This document shows positions 24,413-37,139 of a DNA stretch of 64,000 nt, in pieces. The DNA lies in assembly GCF_037975245.1 (NCBI RefSeq), contig NC_092573.1, positions 7,924,501-7,988,500 of the forward strand, written 5' to 3'. The stretch comes from Apostichopus japonicus. Taxonomy: Eukaryota > Echinodermata > Holothuroidea > Aspidochirotida > Stichopodidae. The notes under the pieces are model-generated. The model searched no databases and had not been told where the DNA came from. It saw only the letters and a program-made list of their open reading frames with translations. Position numbers and translations under genes: made by a program. Position 1 is the first letter of the stretch; the number at the start of each line of letters is the position of its first letter.

Positions 24413-24716
24413 AACAGAAACCTGACAGCGATCTACAGACATTTTATTATCATTTATGAAAGATGAATTATTAAATGTTGACCATTAGTGAAGGTTACAG
24501 TATTAACAGAAACCTGACAGCAATCTACAGACATGTTTCTATCATTTATAATGAATTATTAAATGTTAACGATTGTTTAAGGTTACAGCATTAACAGAAA
24601 CCTGGCAGCAATCTACAGACATGTTAATATCATTTATTAGGATGAATTATTATATGTTAACTATTATTTAAGTTTACAGGATTAACATAAACCTGACAAC
24701 AATCTACAGACATTTT
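24413..24716. repeat. ~90-bp tandem repeat, about 3.4 units
   Basis: Units begin AACAGAAACCTGACAGC at 24413, 24504, 24593 and 24683, with ATCTACAGACAT and GATGAATTATTA inside. The tail of a further unit (GAAGGTTACAGTATTA) lies at 23498-23513, on the other side of the inserted LINE. Confidence 0.85.
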
Positions 24717-26284
24717 ATCAAACTGCTCTGTTATTATTATAAAGCGATGACATTGTGGCAGAAAAGAAATTTGAACCACTTAATAAATCACAACGAAGCA
24801 GCCCTTGTCATTAAAATATGACCTTGTCCATTATCAAGCAAACGGTTGACAGTGGCGCACACATAGGGAACACCCCACACCGTATCCCCATCGTCAATCA
24901 TGGGTGGGTACGGTTCGGTCGGGGATGTTATACCCTACCCCTGTACCTCCCATCATCAATCAGGGGAGAGGTACGGTTCAGTCGTTTTTTTTGTTTACAT
25001 TCAGCCAAGGAAGAATTATACATAAAACGCTGAAGGAAATTAATTTCGTCACAAACAGCTAACAAAGTATAACATAACCATAACAAAATCTAACAAACCA
25101 TAAGAAAACTATATAACAAACCCTTTCAAACCCAAAAGAGAAACATAACATATTTACAATGGTTTCAAAATTTAAGGGCAAATGGTGTTGTTTTTTTCTC
25201 TTTACTTGGTGAATGTAATATGTAATAAAATGTATTAAATGGATATAATATATGCTTATAGTTTATACCTATAGTTTTTCGACACATCTAAATTGTATTC
25301 TTTATTTTGGTTTTTATTTTGTTTTGGTCGAATTAGGTGTGACGGATGAGTGTCAAAAGAAGAACGTTGATCGCACAGTGTTGGGACACTGAGCGAAAGA
25401 AATTAAATTGCCACTATCGCTGCACCCTTTAACACGGTACACCCTTTTACTTCCAATTGAAAATTTATTAAATTATATGTAAACAATTAAAAGTATTTAT
25501 ATCGCGTTAGGTGTTGCTTAGAAATGTCACGAAATGATCGCAACATTTGTTATAATAATGGGCCTTCGGGGCATTCTTTGGATTCCAAGCCTGTTGACAG
25601 TGATGACATTAATGTAGTGAATGGAATGTTGCTTTTAGAAATATACTGCTTGTGTATATATGATTCAACAATTTAAAGAAAACGGTAGAGTATTCCGGTC
25701 AAACGTTAACCATTGATAACGATGAAATAAGAGTACGCAATTGTCAATTGTCCGCCACCAAAGCTTCATATTTAAATTTTCAAATACGACACTGTCATGC
25801 CGTCCCAACCATTGAGTTCCTGCTTGTTTAATGCGACTAATAGACTTGTTGTGATGAAACTCCGCACAATCTCATATCGGCTTTTATCTATATAGAGAGA
25901 CGTCTCCAGCAATGGTCCGAGTCCCCAAACTGTCAAAGGCGACATAAACAAGTGGCAATATAAGAAAACGAAATATGTAAACAGGAAATACGGCTCTTAT
26001 CTTGATATCGTAATAATAAATAAAAAATTTCATAGGCCATTTGGTCATTGCAGATCAAATATGCCCAATGAAAGTAAAGGTTGGACAGCGTGTTTATAGC
26101 AATCTCTGCCGAAGCGGTACGGCGTATAGACTTTAACCTTTAAACGTAGCGGACATACGTTATGACTGTGCATTTGTGAGAAATGATGTCCTAGCTGCAG
26201 TTTGTAAACAAATTTTGGTATGAGACTTTTAACTCCATGGATTACATGATTGTTGACATTAATAAAGAATTCCATTAAAGAAAG
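24717..26284. other. No gene seen; one short direct duplication
   Basis: GGGTACGGTTCGGTCG near 24906 and GAGGTACGGTTCAGTCG near 24967 mark a ~65-bp imperfect duplication. Otherwise this is AT-rich sequence without readable domains. Confidence 0.4.
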
Positions 26285-26776
26285 CATAGAGGTAGGAGCC
26301 GGGGGGGAGGGTGGATTGGGCAATGGGGCACGTGCCCCTAAATTTATTTCCAAAGTAGCAAATGTGCTATTAATAATAGCACAAATAATGCACAAATGAG
26401 ATGTGCCCCTTTGATGAAGAATTGTGTTTTGGATTTCTTAAACCTTTTTTAATTTTAATATTTTATTTTAATGATTTATTTTTAGTCTGTACATGCTAAG
26501 GATTTAACCGAGGTTGCTAAAGACTTTTGTTCAAGGAATGAACACAGGAGATTTTTTTTGGAAAGTTCTAAATATGGATGGACAGAAGTACATATGTAGG
26601 TTGATAGAGTCACGTGCACCATAATAGTATTGATATTATATACTAACACGTCATATTTTTTTAAGTGATATGGCTGGTGTGTATCGGTTTATAGCATAAC
26701 GAGTGGTGGTTGTGGAATGAGAAAGTGGCCCTCTGATGTTGTGCCCCCACTTTTGGAAGCTTCCTACTCCCCTGAT
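26285..26776. mobile_element. Candidate hAT-like MITE related to 19115-20239
   Basis: The left end CATAGAGGTAGGAGCC resembles CATAGGCGTAGGAGCC. The right end, on the other strand, reads TATCAGGGGAGTAGGAAG. Short AGAAAG-type flanks resemble each other but are not a clean 8-base duplication. Confidence 0.4.
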
Positions 26777-27541
26777 AGAAAGTCAAACTATTCCGCATTA
26801 CAAGGTGAAAATGCCAATTCTCTTTAATTGCTCTTGGATATGAACCACAGAAGGTGGTCGTAACAACCGATGTTCCCTTTATGGCACTTTGTTGATATGA
26901 AGCTCACATTTAAAGATTCACCTTACTAAATTTAATAATAGTTGTTTGCAATAAATTTATAACAGTATGATCAATATCAGTGCTTGACATGATGAAGCTG
27001 ACTATCACTGGAGTGTAATAGTAGCAGAGGTTACGAGGTCATAACGAGAAAAAAATATGTATTCTCATATTCATTATATGTTGAAAGAAAATGGAGCATT
27101 GAAATAAGGGTATTGCACAAAATTATCCCCAGTGTCCGACCGGGTACTCTACGATCTTGGAAGTCAAAATAATACATATACAGAAGAGAGGGCAGTGTGC
27201 CCCATGTCGGTTTATGGACCGTTAAACATGTCTTTTATCTAAAATTTTGTTACTCTTTACCCGGGATAAAAGAAAATCCACATTTCTGATTAATGACTTT
27301 TAACTATTATTTCTGTTGAAATCACGATTAGTCATCACTTTAAAGCCAGGTTTTGTTTCTCAACGTATAACAGTTCCGGAAACGTCTGTTTCCTGGGTTG
27401 GATTTCCCTTGTAAAGATATATTCTTTTGCGAGAACGTAACCACAAATATTATTGGTACCAGTTTACGATAAATAATCGAAGCGATCGCGAACGAATTTC
27501 AGAATTGAATTGGATGAAGAAGCTGCGAGAAATCAGAAGAA
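26777..27541. other. 5' flank of gene B
   Basis: No gene is seen. The last ~40 bases (GAATTGGATGAAGAAGC...) are homologous to the leader of exons 1 A and 1 C. A weak TATA-like GATAAATAA lies at 27468-27476. Confidence 0.45.
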
Positions 27542-27623
27542 ATGGGTCGTTTTTGCCTGACTCTCTTCAGCTTCTGTGTTGTAATCTTTCTTACCGGGGC
27601 CTGTGATGTTACCAATGAAAGTC
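27542..27623 (+). CDS. Exon 1 B: signal peptide of the FN3/module X family
   Basis: This is the diverged paralogue of exons 1 A and 1 C: same 82-base length, same AGTC|GTAAGT donor in phase 1, and a conserved leader. It starts MGRFCLTLFSFCVVIF and ends its hydrophobic core at ...TGAC, a plausible signal peptidase region. Joined to 44111-44392, 44644-44925, 45741-46067, 47082-47366 and 50109-50401, it gives an uninterrupted 516-codon secreted protein. This model skips the broken module X exon, which is possible without a frame change because the flanking exons are all phase 1. Confidence 0.75.
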
Positions 27624-27722
27624 GTAAGTTGTTTTGTTGTTGTCAAATTTGTCTAGTTATAGAAAGTTTTATCATTAAAAGAAAGTTTTTCTATTTATAA
27701 TAACCAAAAACTGTAGAACTCT

Positions 27723-27759
27723 TCACTTTTTTTATTCATTCCATTAGACTTCAAGTATG

Positions 27760-27855
<96 letters not shown>

Positions 27856-27889
27856 CTTGAAGCCTAATGGATTGAATAAAAAAAAGTGG
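27723..27889. repeat. (TA)n tract at the apex of a 45-bp inverted repeat
   Basis: CACTTTTTTTATTCATTCC...CTTCAAGTATGTATAT on the left is mirrored at 27845-27889 with few mismatches. About 80 bases of TA lie between. A cruciform or hairpin is expected. It lies 100 bases into intron 1 of gene B, next to a Penelope-like remnant. Confidence 0.9.
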
Positions 27890-27924
27890 TTGAGATTCCC
27901 AATATTGAATGTGACCTAATACCC

Positions 27925-28380
27925 CATTCCCTCTCTTGTAATTTAAGCAATGTCACTTACATAGTCTACTGTGTTCTTTGAAAGGAGGGCAATTATATAG
28001 GTGAAACAGGTTCTCGGTTCCGCTTACGTTTTAACAATAAAATCAACAATCAAACTGTAGCAGGATTCCCCGTTTCCGAACATTTCAATCTTCACAGAGA
28101 TTCACTCAAAACCTTAAATGTATCTTAATTTCCTGGAACTTCAAATCCGTAACAGATCGTAAACGAAAAGAAATCGATTGGATCGTTCGTATAAAGTATA
28201 CTGTGTTCTTTGTAAAGAGGACAGTAATGTAGGTGAAACAGGTTCTCGGTTCCGCTTACGTTTTAATTATCACAAAAAACTTCAAATCCGTACCTGAACA
28301 AAATGAATCGATTGGATCGTTCGTATTAATTCTCAACTCACCGGCCTCAGCAAAGACTTGGGACTTCCAAAACATCTACG
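27925..28380 (+). mobile_element. Penelope-like element remnant: GIY-YIG endonuclease end
   Basis: The frame reads SNVTYIVYCVL, then NYIGETGSRFRLRFNN, then GFPVSEHFNLHRDS, and near 28160 RKEIDWIVRI. The NVxYxxxCxxC lead-in, the YIGET core and the GxPVxxHF stretch are characteristic of the C-terminal GIY-YIG nuclease of Penelope-like elements. The second cysteine is lost to a stop. From 28197 a shorter second copy (CVLCKEDSNVGETGSRF...) repeats the same region with an internal deletion and ends QLTGLSKDLG. It is non-functional. Confidence 0.8.
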
Positions 28381-28756
28381 AGTTCCAAAAATATATGTAA
28401 TCCGTTCTTTATTTGTTCCTTAACCCGCTTCCTATATAGTAATGGTTTATTGGTATTAATTCCATCACTGCCGCTAGTACTTATCATACTTTCATTGTGT
28501 TTTTCAATTTGTAGTTTCACAGTAGATACTTGTCTTAATTGTTCGTATCGCAATCTATAACATGTTGCTTTCTTATGTTATTCGGGGAAAAAATGTTGCA
28601 CAACAACACATTGTTTCGAACCGCAACTGTTATCAATTATTCTTGATTGCAATTCGGTGAACTTCAAGAACTGTATATAGTATTGTTGGTGTAAAATTGA
28701 TAACAATAAACTCATTAAAAGAACATCGAAACGATTATAAAGCATTTGCCACGACA

Positions 28757-29797
28757 AAGAAAATAGAGGAAGAAAAAAAAAACCACTCATGTTACTTCAG
28801 AAGCTTCGCAAGAAATTCAGGAAATTGTGTAAGACGTCTGTAGGAGTGACAAGCGATGCTCAGTAAATCTAGTGGAAGAATTAATATTATTTTAACCATA
28901 TAGATGGAAGAACGTTTAGGATGTTCCATCTTCCCGTTGTGTATAGTAAACATTTACCGTTATTCCAATGAACTTCTGTCACTTTCGTTATTGCAAATAG
29001 TAGAGCCATCGGAATACTGGATTTTATTTGTAGAAGAATATAACCTACCGAAAGAAAATAGAGGAAGAAGAAAGAAAACAAAAACACTCATGTTATTTCA
29101 GAAGCTTCGCAAGAAATTCAGGAAATTGTGTAAGACGTCTGTAAGAGTGACAAACGAGGCTCAGTAAATCTAGTAGAAGAATTAATATTATTTTAACCAT
29201 AATGAGATGGAAGAACGTTTAGGATGTTCCATCTTCCCGTTGTGTATAGTAAACATTTACCGTTATTCCAATGAACTTCTGTCACTTTCGTTATTGCAAA
29301 TGGTAGAGCCATCGGAATACTAGATTTTATTTGTAGAAGAATATAACCTACCGAAAGAAAATAGAGGAAGAAGAAAGAAAACAAAAACACTCATGTTATT
29401 TCAGAAGCTTCGCAAGAAATTCAGGAAATTGTGTAAGACGTCTGTAAGAGTGACAAACGAGGCTCAGTAAATCTAGTAGAAGAATTAATATTACTTTAAC
29501 CATAATGAGATGGAAGAACGTTTAGGATGTTCCATCTTCCCGTTGTGTATAGTAAACATTTACCGTTATTGCAATGAACTTCTGTCACTTTCGTTATTGC
29601 AAATAGTAGAGCCATCGGAATACTGGATTTTATTTGTAGAAGAATATAATCTACCGAAAGAAAATAGAGGAAGAAGAAAGAAAACAAAAACACTCATGTT
29701 ATTTCAGAAGCTTCGCAAAAATTCAGAAAATTGTGAAAGACGTCTGTAGGAGTGACAAACAAGGTACAGTAAATCTAGTAGAAGAATTAATATTATT
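28757..29797. repeat. ~303-bp tandem repeat, about 3.4 units
   Basis: Units start at GAGGAAGAA near 28766, 29061, 29364 and 29667, giving spacings of 295, 303 and 303 bases. They are nearly identical, which indicates recent expansion or homogenisation. Each contains TTTAGGATGTTCCATCTTCC and CAGAAGCTTCGCAAG. Because 303 is a multiple of three, an 80-residue frame repeats in each unit; it has no recognised domain and I do not call it a gene. Confidence 0.95.
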
Positions 29798-31930
29798 TTA
29801 ATAATAATAATAAATTACATTAATATAGCGCCTAATACAGCGTGTCTAAGAGCTTTACAAAGTATGAAAAAACAAAGGAAACCAAGGAAAAAAGGAAACT
29901 ATGAATCAAACAGAAATGTTTTAAGTTGTTCCTTGAAAATACTAAGATAGGGAGAGTCACGAATGTGAAATGGGAGTTCGTTCCAAATTGAAGGCGCAGC
30001 GACAGAAAAGGCACGGTCGCCATAACGTGTGCGGGTACGTTGACCAGGAGTTAATTGCAAATGCGCATGATAGGAAGAGCGAAGCTAGCGAAACTGTAGT
30101 TGACCGCGCAAAGGAATAAGTAGGTCAGTGATATACTTAGGGGCAAGGCCGTTGATCGCTTTGTAGGTGTGAGGTAGTAGTTTTAACTGGATGCGATGAG
30201 AGACGGGAAGACATTGCAATGAACGGAGTACTTGGGTGATGTGATGAAACTTTTTAGTGAGTGAGACTAGGCGCACAGCAGCGTTCTGAATTCTCTGAAG
30301 GGGAGCTATATGAGAAAGTGGCAAATTCACATACAAACTGTTGCAGTAATCCAGATAGGAGGAAACAAAAGCGTGAACCAGTCGTTCAGTTGAGCCTTGA
30401 TTTAGATACCTCCCGAGTTTACCAATTTTGTAAATACTATACGCAGCTGAACCAAAAGTGTTCTGAATATGTTTTCGCACTCGAGTTTATCGTCAAGCAA
30501 GACACCAAGATCACGTGTATTTTCGGAAGGAGTTATCACATTTTTACCAACACTGACGTCAGGTAGGTTACTCTTATCTCTAAACTGGGAGGTGACGTGG
30601 ATGACTTTGGTCTTTGAATCGTTAATGAGTAAACTGTTGCAAGTGGACCATTGCTTGATGTCAGCGATACAATTGGAGAGACTGGTTTAGACTTGTATCA
30701 TGATCATTTTGTTTCATGATAATGTAAAGTTGCGTATCGCCAGCATACATAACGTGTTGAACACCCTTATGTGAATCGAAATGATGACTTAAAGGACCAA
30801 TATACAAAATGAATTCAAGTGGTCCAAGGACAGGTATTAGGTAAGGAGACGAAAGAGAATCTTTTACGACGATAGTTTGCTTTCGGTCTTCAAGATAGGA
30901 CTCAAGCATCTTTATAGCCGATCCAGTAATACCGTAGCTTTGCTACAAACTTTTAATGACGATTTGCTGGTCAATTATGTCAAAAGCTGACGAGAAGTTA
31001 AGGAAGACGACGACGACAGCCTCAAGACCTTTATTAATAGCAATGAGCATATCGTTGTAGATTTTGATGAGAGCAGTCTCAGTAGAGTGGAAACTACGAT
31101 ATGCCGATTGCATCATAGAGAAAAGCCCACAGTCGTGTAAATATATACGCAATTGCGCAGTAGCAATTTTCTCTAAAACCTTCCCGAGAAACATTAGTTT
31201 GGCAATGGGTCTGTAATTATCTACAGTGTAAGTCATTATTTTTCATGATTTCTTTAATAGTGGTTAAACATGGGCCACTTTTAAAGGTTCTTGAAATGAA
31301 CCCGAAGAGAGAGAAATATGTATAATGTGAGTAATGTACGGGTGAAGAACGTCAGTACAAGGTTTCACCAGTAAGGTAGGTATATGGGTCCAGTTTGCCG
31401 GATTTTGAAGGACACTCCATGATAGTCTTGCGTATTTGACTCTCAGTGACAAGTTCCAAGGAGGTGAATTCACTTTTGCAATCAGCACCCACGTCGGGGA
31501 GAACAACTAGACTTGAGTTTTCAAGACTGGTGGTGACTGTGTTGACTTTGTTGAAAAAGAAGGCAGCAAAATCGTTAGCGCATGCCCCATTGGACTCGTG
31601 GTTTGAAAGGACTGGATCAGACTTGACAGTGGACAGCCTTCGTACGAAATGGAAGAGGTTCTTGTTATCGCAAGTAGTGATTTCTGCTGTTAGATATTCT
31701 GAGTTTGCTTCCCCAATTAAGTGGTAACAGATACAACATTGCTCACTATACAACTGTCTATGGACCTCTAACCCTGTTTTAATCCAAGTGCGCTCAGAAC
31801 GTCGTCGCCTCCGCTTAGATTCCCTAATGTCTTCTGTATACCAAGGAGAATTTGGTCTCAGCGAAACACATGAGGTCTTGACGGGGGGTGATTGTCTATC
31901 AGTTGGCGGTGAGAGGATTCATATTGCACA
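29797..31930 (-). mobile_element. L2-like LINE, minus strand, 5'-truncated and decayed
   Basis: Read on the minus strand: a linker (LFHFVRRLSTVKSDPVLSNH, then FAAFFFNKV), a reverse-transcriptase start (DNYRPIAKLMFLGKVLEK, SAYRSFHSTETALIKI), a degraded catalytic box (YAGDTQLYI in place of YADDTQLY), and the C-terminal thumb (YLNQGSTERLVHAF, LDYCNSLY, LQRIQNAAVRLV). Frames are broken several times. The 3' end at 29797-29815 carries ATT-type repeats. Its 5' end stops just before the flank of the broken module X exon at 31987. Confidence 0.88.
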
Positions 31931-31986
31931 ATTACATCAGATGGATTCGATAAAACAACAAATACATATTCCATCTTTTTCTATAG

Positions 31987-32017
31987 TTTGCCCTGATAAA
32001 AATCCCCTCGTATTCTG
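31987..32017 (+). pseudogene. 5' part of a module X exon (gene B exon 2), interrupted
   Basis: After TTTTTCTATAG the sequence TTTGCCCTGATAAAAATCCCC matches the start of the intact gene C exon at 58611, and the ~45 bases of upstream intron also match. In phase 1 from exon 1 B it reads LCPDKNPLVF, against HCPAKSPLVF in gene C. Homology then stops; the rest of the exon resumes 7.7 kb away at 39731. LINE sequence fills the gap. Confidence 0.8.
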
Positions 32018-35000
32018 CATCAGTCATTAATTTAAATTTTAAAAAAGACGTTTATATGGAGTATATTGAGACTACGAGGCTAATCGATGGAAGGCTAAAC
32101 ACCACGTAACGTTTACGGGGTGCTTGAAATTTACCAATTTTTATGGCGAAAGGAGCATTTATCTGCACAGGATTGTATTCAGTAACTTATTTATTGTATA
32201 ATACATCCAATATCATGTCTCAATAAAAAAGTAGAAGAGGCAAACCATCAAAATCAGCCACAACATCTTTACCCAAAGGCGTACGTGCTTTGACTGAGCG
32301 TGTTGGCCTATTGCGCTACATATCTGAGGAGCCCAAGGTTGACGAGGATTTAAGTGATATAGATGTAGAAGGAGGTTAGAAGACTTCATTAGAGGAGTTC
32401 CAACAAACTGTGGCAGATGCCATGAAAACTATATAAGCCTCGATCTCGAACCTGGATAAAGACTTGCGCATATCTGTGGAATTTCAGGCAGAACGTATAA
32501 ACAAATTAGAATTAAAGATGGCGGCAAAAGAAAAGGAATACGAGGATCTTTCCCGTAAAATCACTCGCTTGGAGCAGACAATATAATCCACCGACACCGA
32601 AGTTAATAAACAGGAGAGGATGGCAAGAAGGAACGACTTTCGTATTGTGGAGATTCCTTCAACAGAAGCGGGGGTATGTGAATACATAGTCAAAACAACA
32701 GTACTTCCTTTGTTTACGGACATTCCCGAGATATTAATCGAGCGGTGTCATAGAGACGGACGAAGCAATGAGGAGATATCGCCACACATTCTAGTCCGGT
32801 GCCTTTCAAATAGAGACAAGATCGCTATCATGAAAGCCAGACGAACGACCTAGCAGACCAGTCATTTTTCATCGTCGATGATCTAACAAAAATCGATCTG
32901 ACTGGAAAGAAGATTTGGGCGCCTAAAGTCAGCGATCTGTACAAGCAAGGTACCAAACTTAGTTTTATCGGAGGAAAATGGAGAGAAGCTTCGGGAAAGT
33001 CATACCAGTTCTGAGAACTTTTGATTGTTTCTTCTTAATTTGGACAACTGGGTCAATTTCGCTAATTTAAAAATGAATTAAAAGTCCTGTAAATATGTAC
33101 TACCATACTTGTTATTCTCCTTTTATTATTGACAAAAAAACTCCGCTAAGCAGTGGAGGGTGTTATTGTTGTTTAGGCTCTTCGTACAGGTTCCATATGA
33201 ACCGTATCAGTTGGATAGACGTTCACCCATTTGGGGTTTACGTCCTGGCCAATTGTATAGATATTTTCTTTTTTGTTTTGTCTACTCGTGTTTTATTTTC
33301 TCTCTTCTGTCTCTTCTCTACGCCATCAGTTATAACATTAGATTAAATAAGGTATTTGCAAAAGCATTTTTCATTCAAATGTTATACGCTTTTAGTCAAG
33401 CAAGCAGCTTATTCAATTTTTATTTCTAAATGGCTGACTTGAAAATTTGTTCCTATTTAGTTCGTGGAATTCGGCAGTTTAAGAAAAGGCGTAAGATTTT
33501 TTGCATACAGGCGAATTGATGAAAGACATATTTATTTATTACAAGAAACTCATAGCACCCCCAGTGACGAATCTTATTGGAAAAATGAATGGGAAGGTCA
33601 TATAATTGTTTAGTCATGGGTCATCTTGTAGCAAAACTGGGTGTTTGTATTCTTTTTAACCCGTCTTTAGACGTGACCATAATTCAGTGTTTGCCGTCGA
33701 CTAATGGTAGATTTGTTATAGCTGAGGTAAACACTTTTGATAAAATAATTGTTTGCATCTATGGCCTAACTTAGACAGTGCTGATTTCTTTCAGGAATTA
33801 TTACAAATATTGTGTAATTACTCGAGTGATTCTATTATCATGGGCGGTGATTTCAATTTCGTTCTCAACTTAAATCTAGATAAACAAGGTGGGAACTTAC
33901 GAACTAACTTTAATGCTAGATCAAAATGTTTGGAAATCATGTCAACTTTAGATTTAATAGACATCTGGAGAGACAGGAATCCTTTTCAAAAAATTTTTAC
34001 TTGGAGATCAAATATCTCTCCAGACATTTGTTGCCGTTTAGACATTTTTCTTATCTCGCGCAAACTTGGGTCATTGGTAACTCGTTGTTTTTTTCTCCCA
34101 GTTTGCAGTCTGATCATTTTATAGTTAATTTAAATTTATTACTGCATTCTGAAAAAAAGAGGACCAGGTTTTTGGAAATGTAATTGTTCATTTATTAAGG
34201 ACATACAATACACTCAACTCATCACTAATACCATATTTTCTACTGCTATAATATGCCAGTCTCAGAATTCCTCGGCCACTTGGGAGATTGTGAAATATAA
34301 AATTCGTAATGTTTCTCTAAGGTATGGTAAAGTTAAGGCAAGCGAGCGCAGAAAGAAGTAGAAATAATTAAACAAATTTAAAAGTTAGAGAAAGAATATC
34401 ATTTTACTCTCTCCTCAGATACACTTAACAAGCTAACTGTCGAAAGAAATAAACTAGAGAAATGCTTTGATTATAAATTACATTGTATTATTGTCCGTTC
34501 TAGAGCTAGATGGGTGGGACAAGGTGGAAAAAATACAAGCTACTTTTTAAGTCTTGAAAGACGTAACAAATCCTCTAATGTTATTCGTAAGTAAAAAGAT
34601 CGGTGTGGTACCGATATTACTGATACCACCTTAATTCTTCGAGAACTCTTCTATTTTATAAGGATTTGTATACGAGCCAGGATAACGACAATTTTCTCTT
34701 TTGCAAAATTTCAAAATTGTTCATTGTTTAACTGTTGATGAAGCCAAACTTTGTGATGGTCCATTAACAGAGGATGAGTATAGATCTGCTCTTTTTTCAA
34801 TATGTAATGGAAAAAGCCCAGGGAGTGATGGCCTTTCAGTTGAGTTTTATAATCATTTTTGGCCAAATATTAGTAACATGATCACTGATTCCCTCAAGTT
34901 TGCTTTTCAGCAATCTGCTCTCTCCATGGAGCAATCATGTAGTTTGATAACGCTTATTCCGAAACCAGATAAAGATCATACTTTGGTCAAACATTTTCGT

Positions 35001-37082
35001 CCAATCTTATTAGTAAATATAGATTACAAATTTTGTTCCAAGGTGTTAGCAACGAGAATAAAAAAGTACTTAACTTGATCATCGGCTCCAGTCAAACAGG
35101 CTATATTGAAGGTCGTTTTATTGGAGAACATATTCGCTGTATTTTGGACACTATTGACTATTGTAGGAAAAATTCGATCCCTGGATTTTAAAATTTTATT
35201 GATATTGAGAAGCCTTTTGATAGGTTGAATTGTGACTATATTTTGCACTGCTTACATTTATTAAAGTTTAATGATAACTTTTGTCAGTAGGTTCGTACCC
35301 TCTACGCATGTTCTGCTGCTACGGTTTGCAATAATGGTTTTGCATCTCATTATTTTGACATTACTAGAGGTATTAGACAAGCGTGTACATTAAGTCCTTA
35401 TATTTTTATAATTTGTGTGGAACTGTTGGCTATGAAAATTGATGCTAATGAGACTATTAAAGGTATTTCTGTTCATAATGAGGAGCTTAAAATTCTTCAG
35501 TACGCAGACGACACAGTTTTGTTTTTAGATGGACCTTATAATTCATTAAAGGATACTTTTTTAGTTTTGAAGCATTTTGAATTGGCCTCACGACTTAAAT
35601 TTAAATTTGACAAGTCCAATATTTTCTCTCTTGGTCCTTTCATTGGTCTTAAACCAAATTTTATTGATTTGTATTCGTTCAAGTGGACTGAAAGCCAAGT
35701 TACTGCTTTAGGAATCGTTGTGAGTAATGACCGTGACAGCCTTTTCAGGCTGAATTTTGTGCCAAAATTATCTCGGCTAAAGAGTATTTTGAATTTGTGA
35801 TTATGTCGTGATTTAACCTCAATTGGTAAAATTATTCTGGTTAAAAGCTTTGGTATTTCCCAGTTTGTATACTTATTTCAATGCTTGCCAAATCCTCAGG
35901 ATTGGTTTATCGAGCAAATGGATACTATTTTATCCAAATTTATCTGGCGTGAGACACCAGACAAGATTAAACGTAATACGCTGATTAGCTCTATCCCAGA
36001 AGGTGGGCTGAATGCAACTCATATTCAAAGTTTCATACACGGTTTGAAATGTTCCTTATACTAGCAATAACACTGCTTTTTGGAAGTTGTACTTTAATTA
36101 TATTATTTATATTTATTATTATAAGGATTATGGGGCCCATTTGGTTTTTGACTGTAATTATAAGGCAGTTGATATGCACACAAATAATGTATTTATCAAC
36201 GATATTTTACACGGTTGGACTCTCTTTGCTTCTAAAGATGTCATTAAATAATTTGAAAGTCAAGTGATATGGAATAATTACTACATAAAGGTGAATAATC
36301 GTATTATTTTTTATAAAGCATTGTATAACAATGGTTCATTTATGAGTAGCTTATTCAAAGGGTAATCACTCGTCCTAAGTCTATTGTTAAATGGAATGAT
36401 AAGTTTGATTTAAATGAGAGTTAATGGATGTAATCTTTCAAATTCCGTTTAAGTCTTCAAGGGAAACAAAGATAAAGTATTTCCAGTATCGCTGTCTTCA
36501 CCATATTTTGGGAACAAATTATTGATTATTTTAATAAAAATGACAGATAAACCTCGTTGTAATATCTGCGGAATTAATGATGAAACAATAGAACATCTTT
36601 TTTGGAAATGTAATATTAGTGCTAGCTTTAATTTTAGACGTTGAGCAAAATTTTTTCAATAGACAGTTTTTTTTCTCCAAAAAAGATGTTTTCTTTGGAT
36701 ATCAACTGTTATCAAAACATCCATTGAACTTCTCATTTTTTTTATAAATATTACACATTTCAGAAGAAAGTTAACAATGATTCGTTAATTATAAAGGAAT
36801 TTTTGTATAAGTTCAAATTTCAACTACAAGTGGAACATTAATTACATAAGAACAAATTACGTGGGCCGTTTCCGTTCCAGACCTTAAAGGCCACTTTTAG
36901 TACTTACCCATTTTTATTTGAAGAATAGTGTTTGCTGTTATGCCATTACTGTTTATATGTATAAAGGTTTTAATGCAGAATGTTTGCGTTTATGTATTTA
37001 AGACAAAATATGTAATAAATGTTGAACAAAAAAAAAAGCTGAACAATAAATGATGGCTCAAAAAATGATCATAATAAATCAA

Positions 37083-37129
<47 letters not shown>

Positions 37130-37130
37130 A
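32018..37130 (+). mobile_element. Tx1/L1-group LINE, near full length, heavily decayed
   Basis: Order of parts: an ORF1-like coiled-coil and RRM-like region (32230-33015, with MARRNDFRIVEIP, IERCHRDGRSNEE and HILVRCLSNRDKIAIMKARR), then an APE endonuclease region (33440-34150, with IIMGGDFNFVLN and LDLIDIWRDRNP), then reverse transcriptase (34500-35800, with NGKSPGSDGLSVEFYNHFW, LITLIPKPDKD and LQYADDTVLF). A C-terminal region runs to about 36930 and includes a CNICG...EHLFWKC-type zinc knuckle (36560-36610). Stops and frameshifts are frequent. It ends in an A-run at 37028 and an (AATA)n tail. Confidence 0.85.
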
Positions 37131-37133
37131 TAC
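37081..37133. repeat. (AATA)n microsatellite
   Basis: About 12 AAAT units follow the A-run of the Tx1-like LINE and precede the next LINE. They are probably an expanded poly(A)-derived tail. Confidence 0.95.
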
Positions 37134-37139
37134 AATTTA

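Noticed and set aside
28904-29749. Repeated 65-88 codon frames starting MEERLG or MFLFSF
   Set aside because: They recur because the 303-bp unit is a multiple of three; both strands are open, and no domain, splice or conservation signal supports a gene.
28757-29797. CRISPR array
   Set aside because: Units are long, contiguous and without spacers in a eukaryotic context; it is a tandem repeat.
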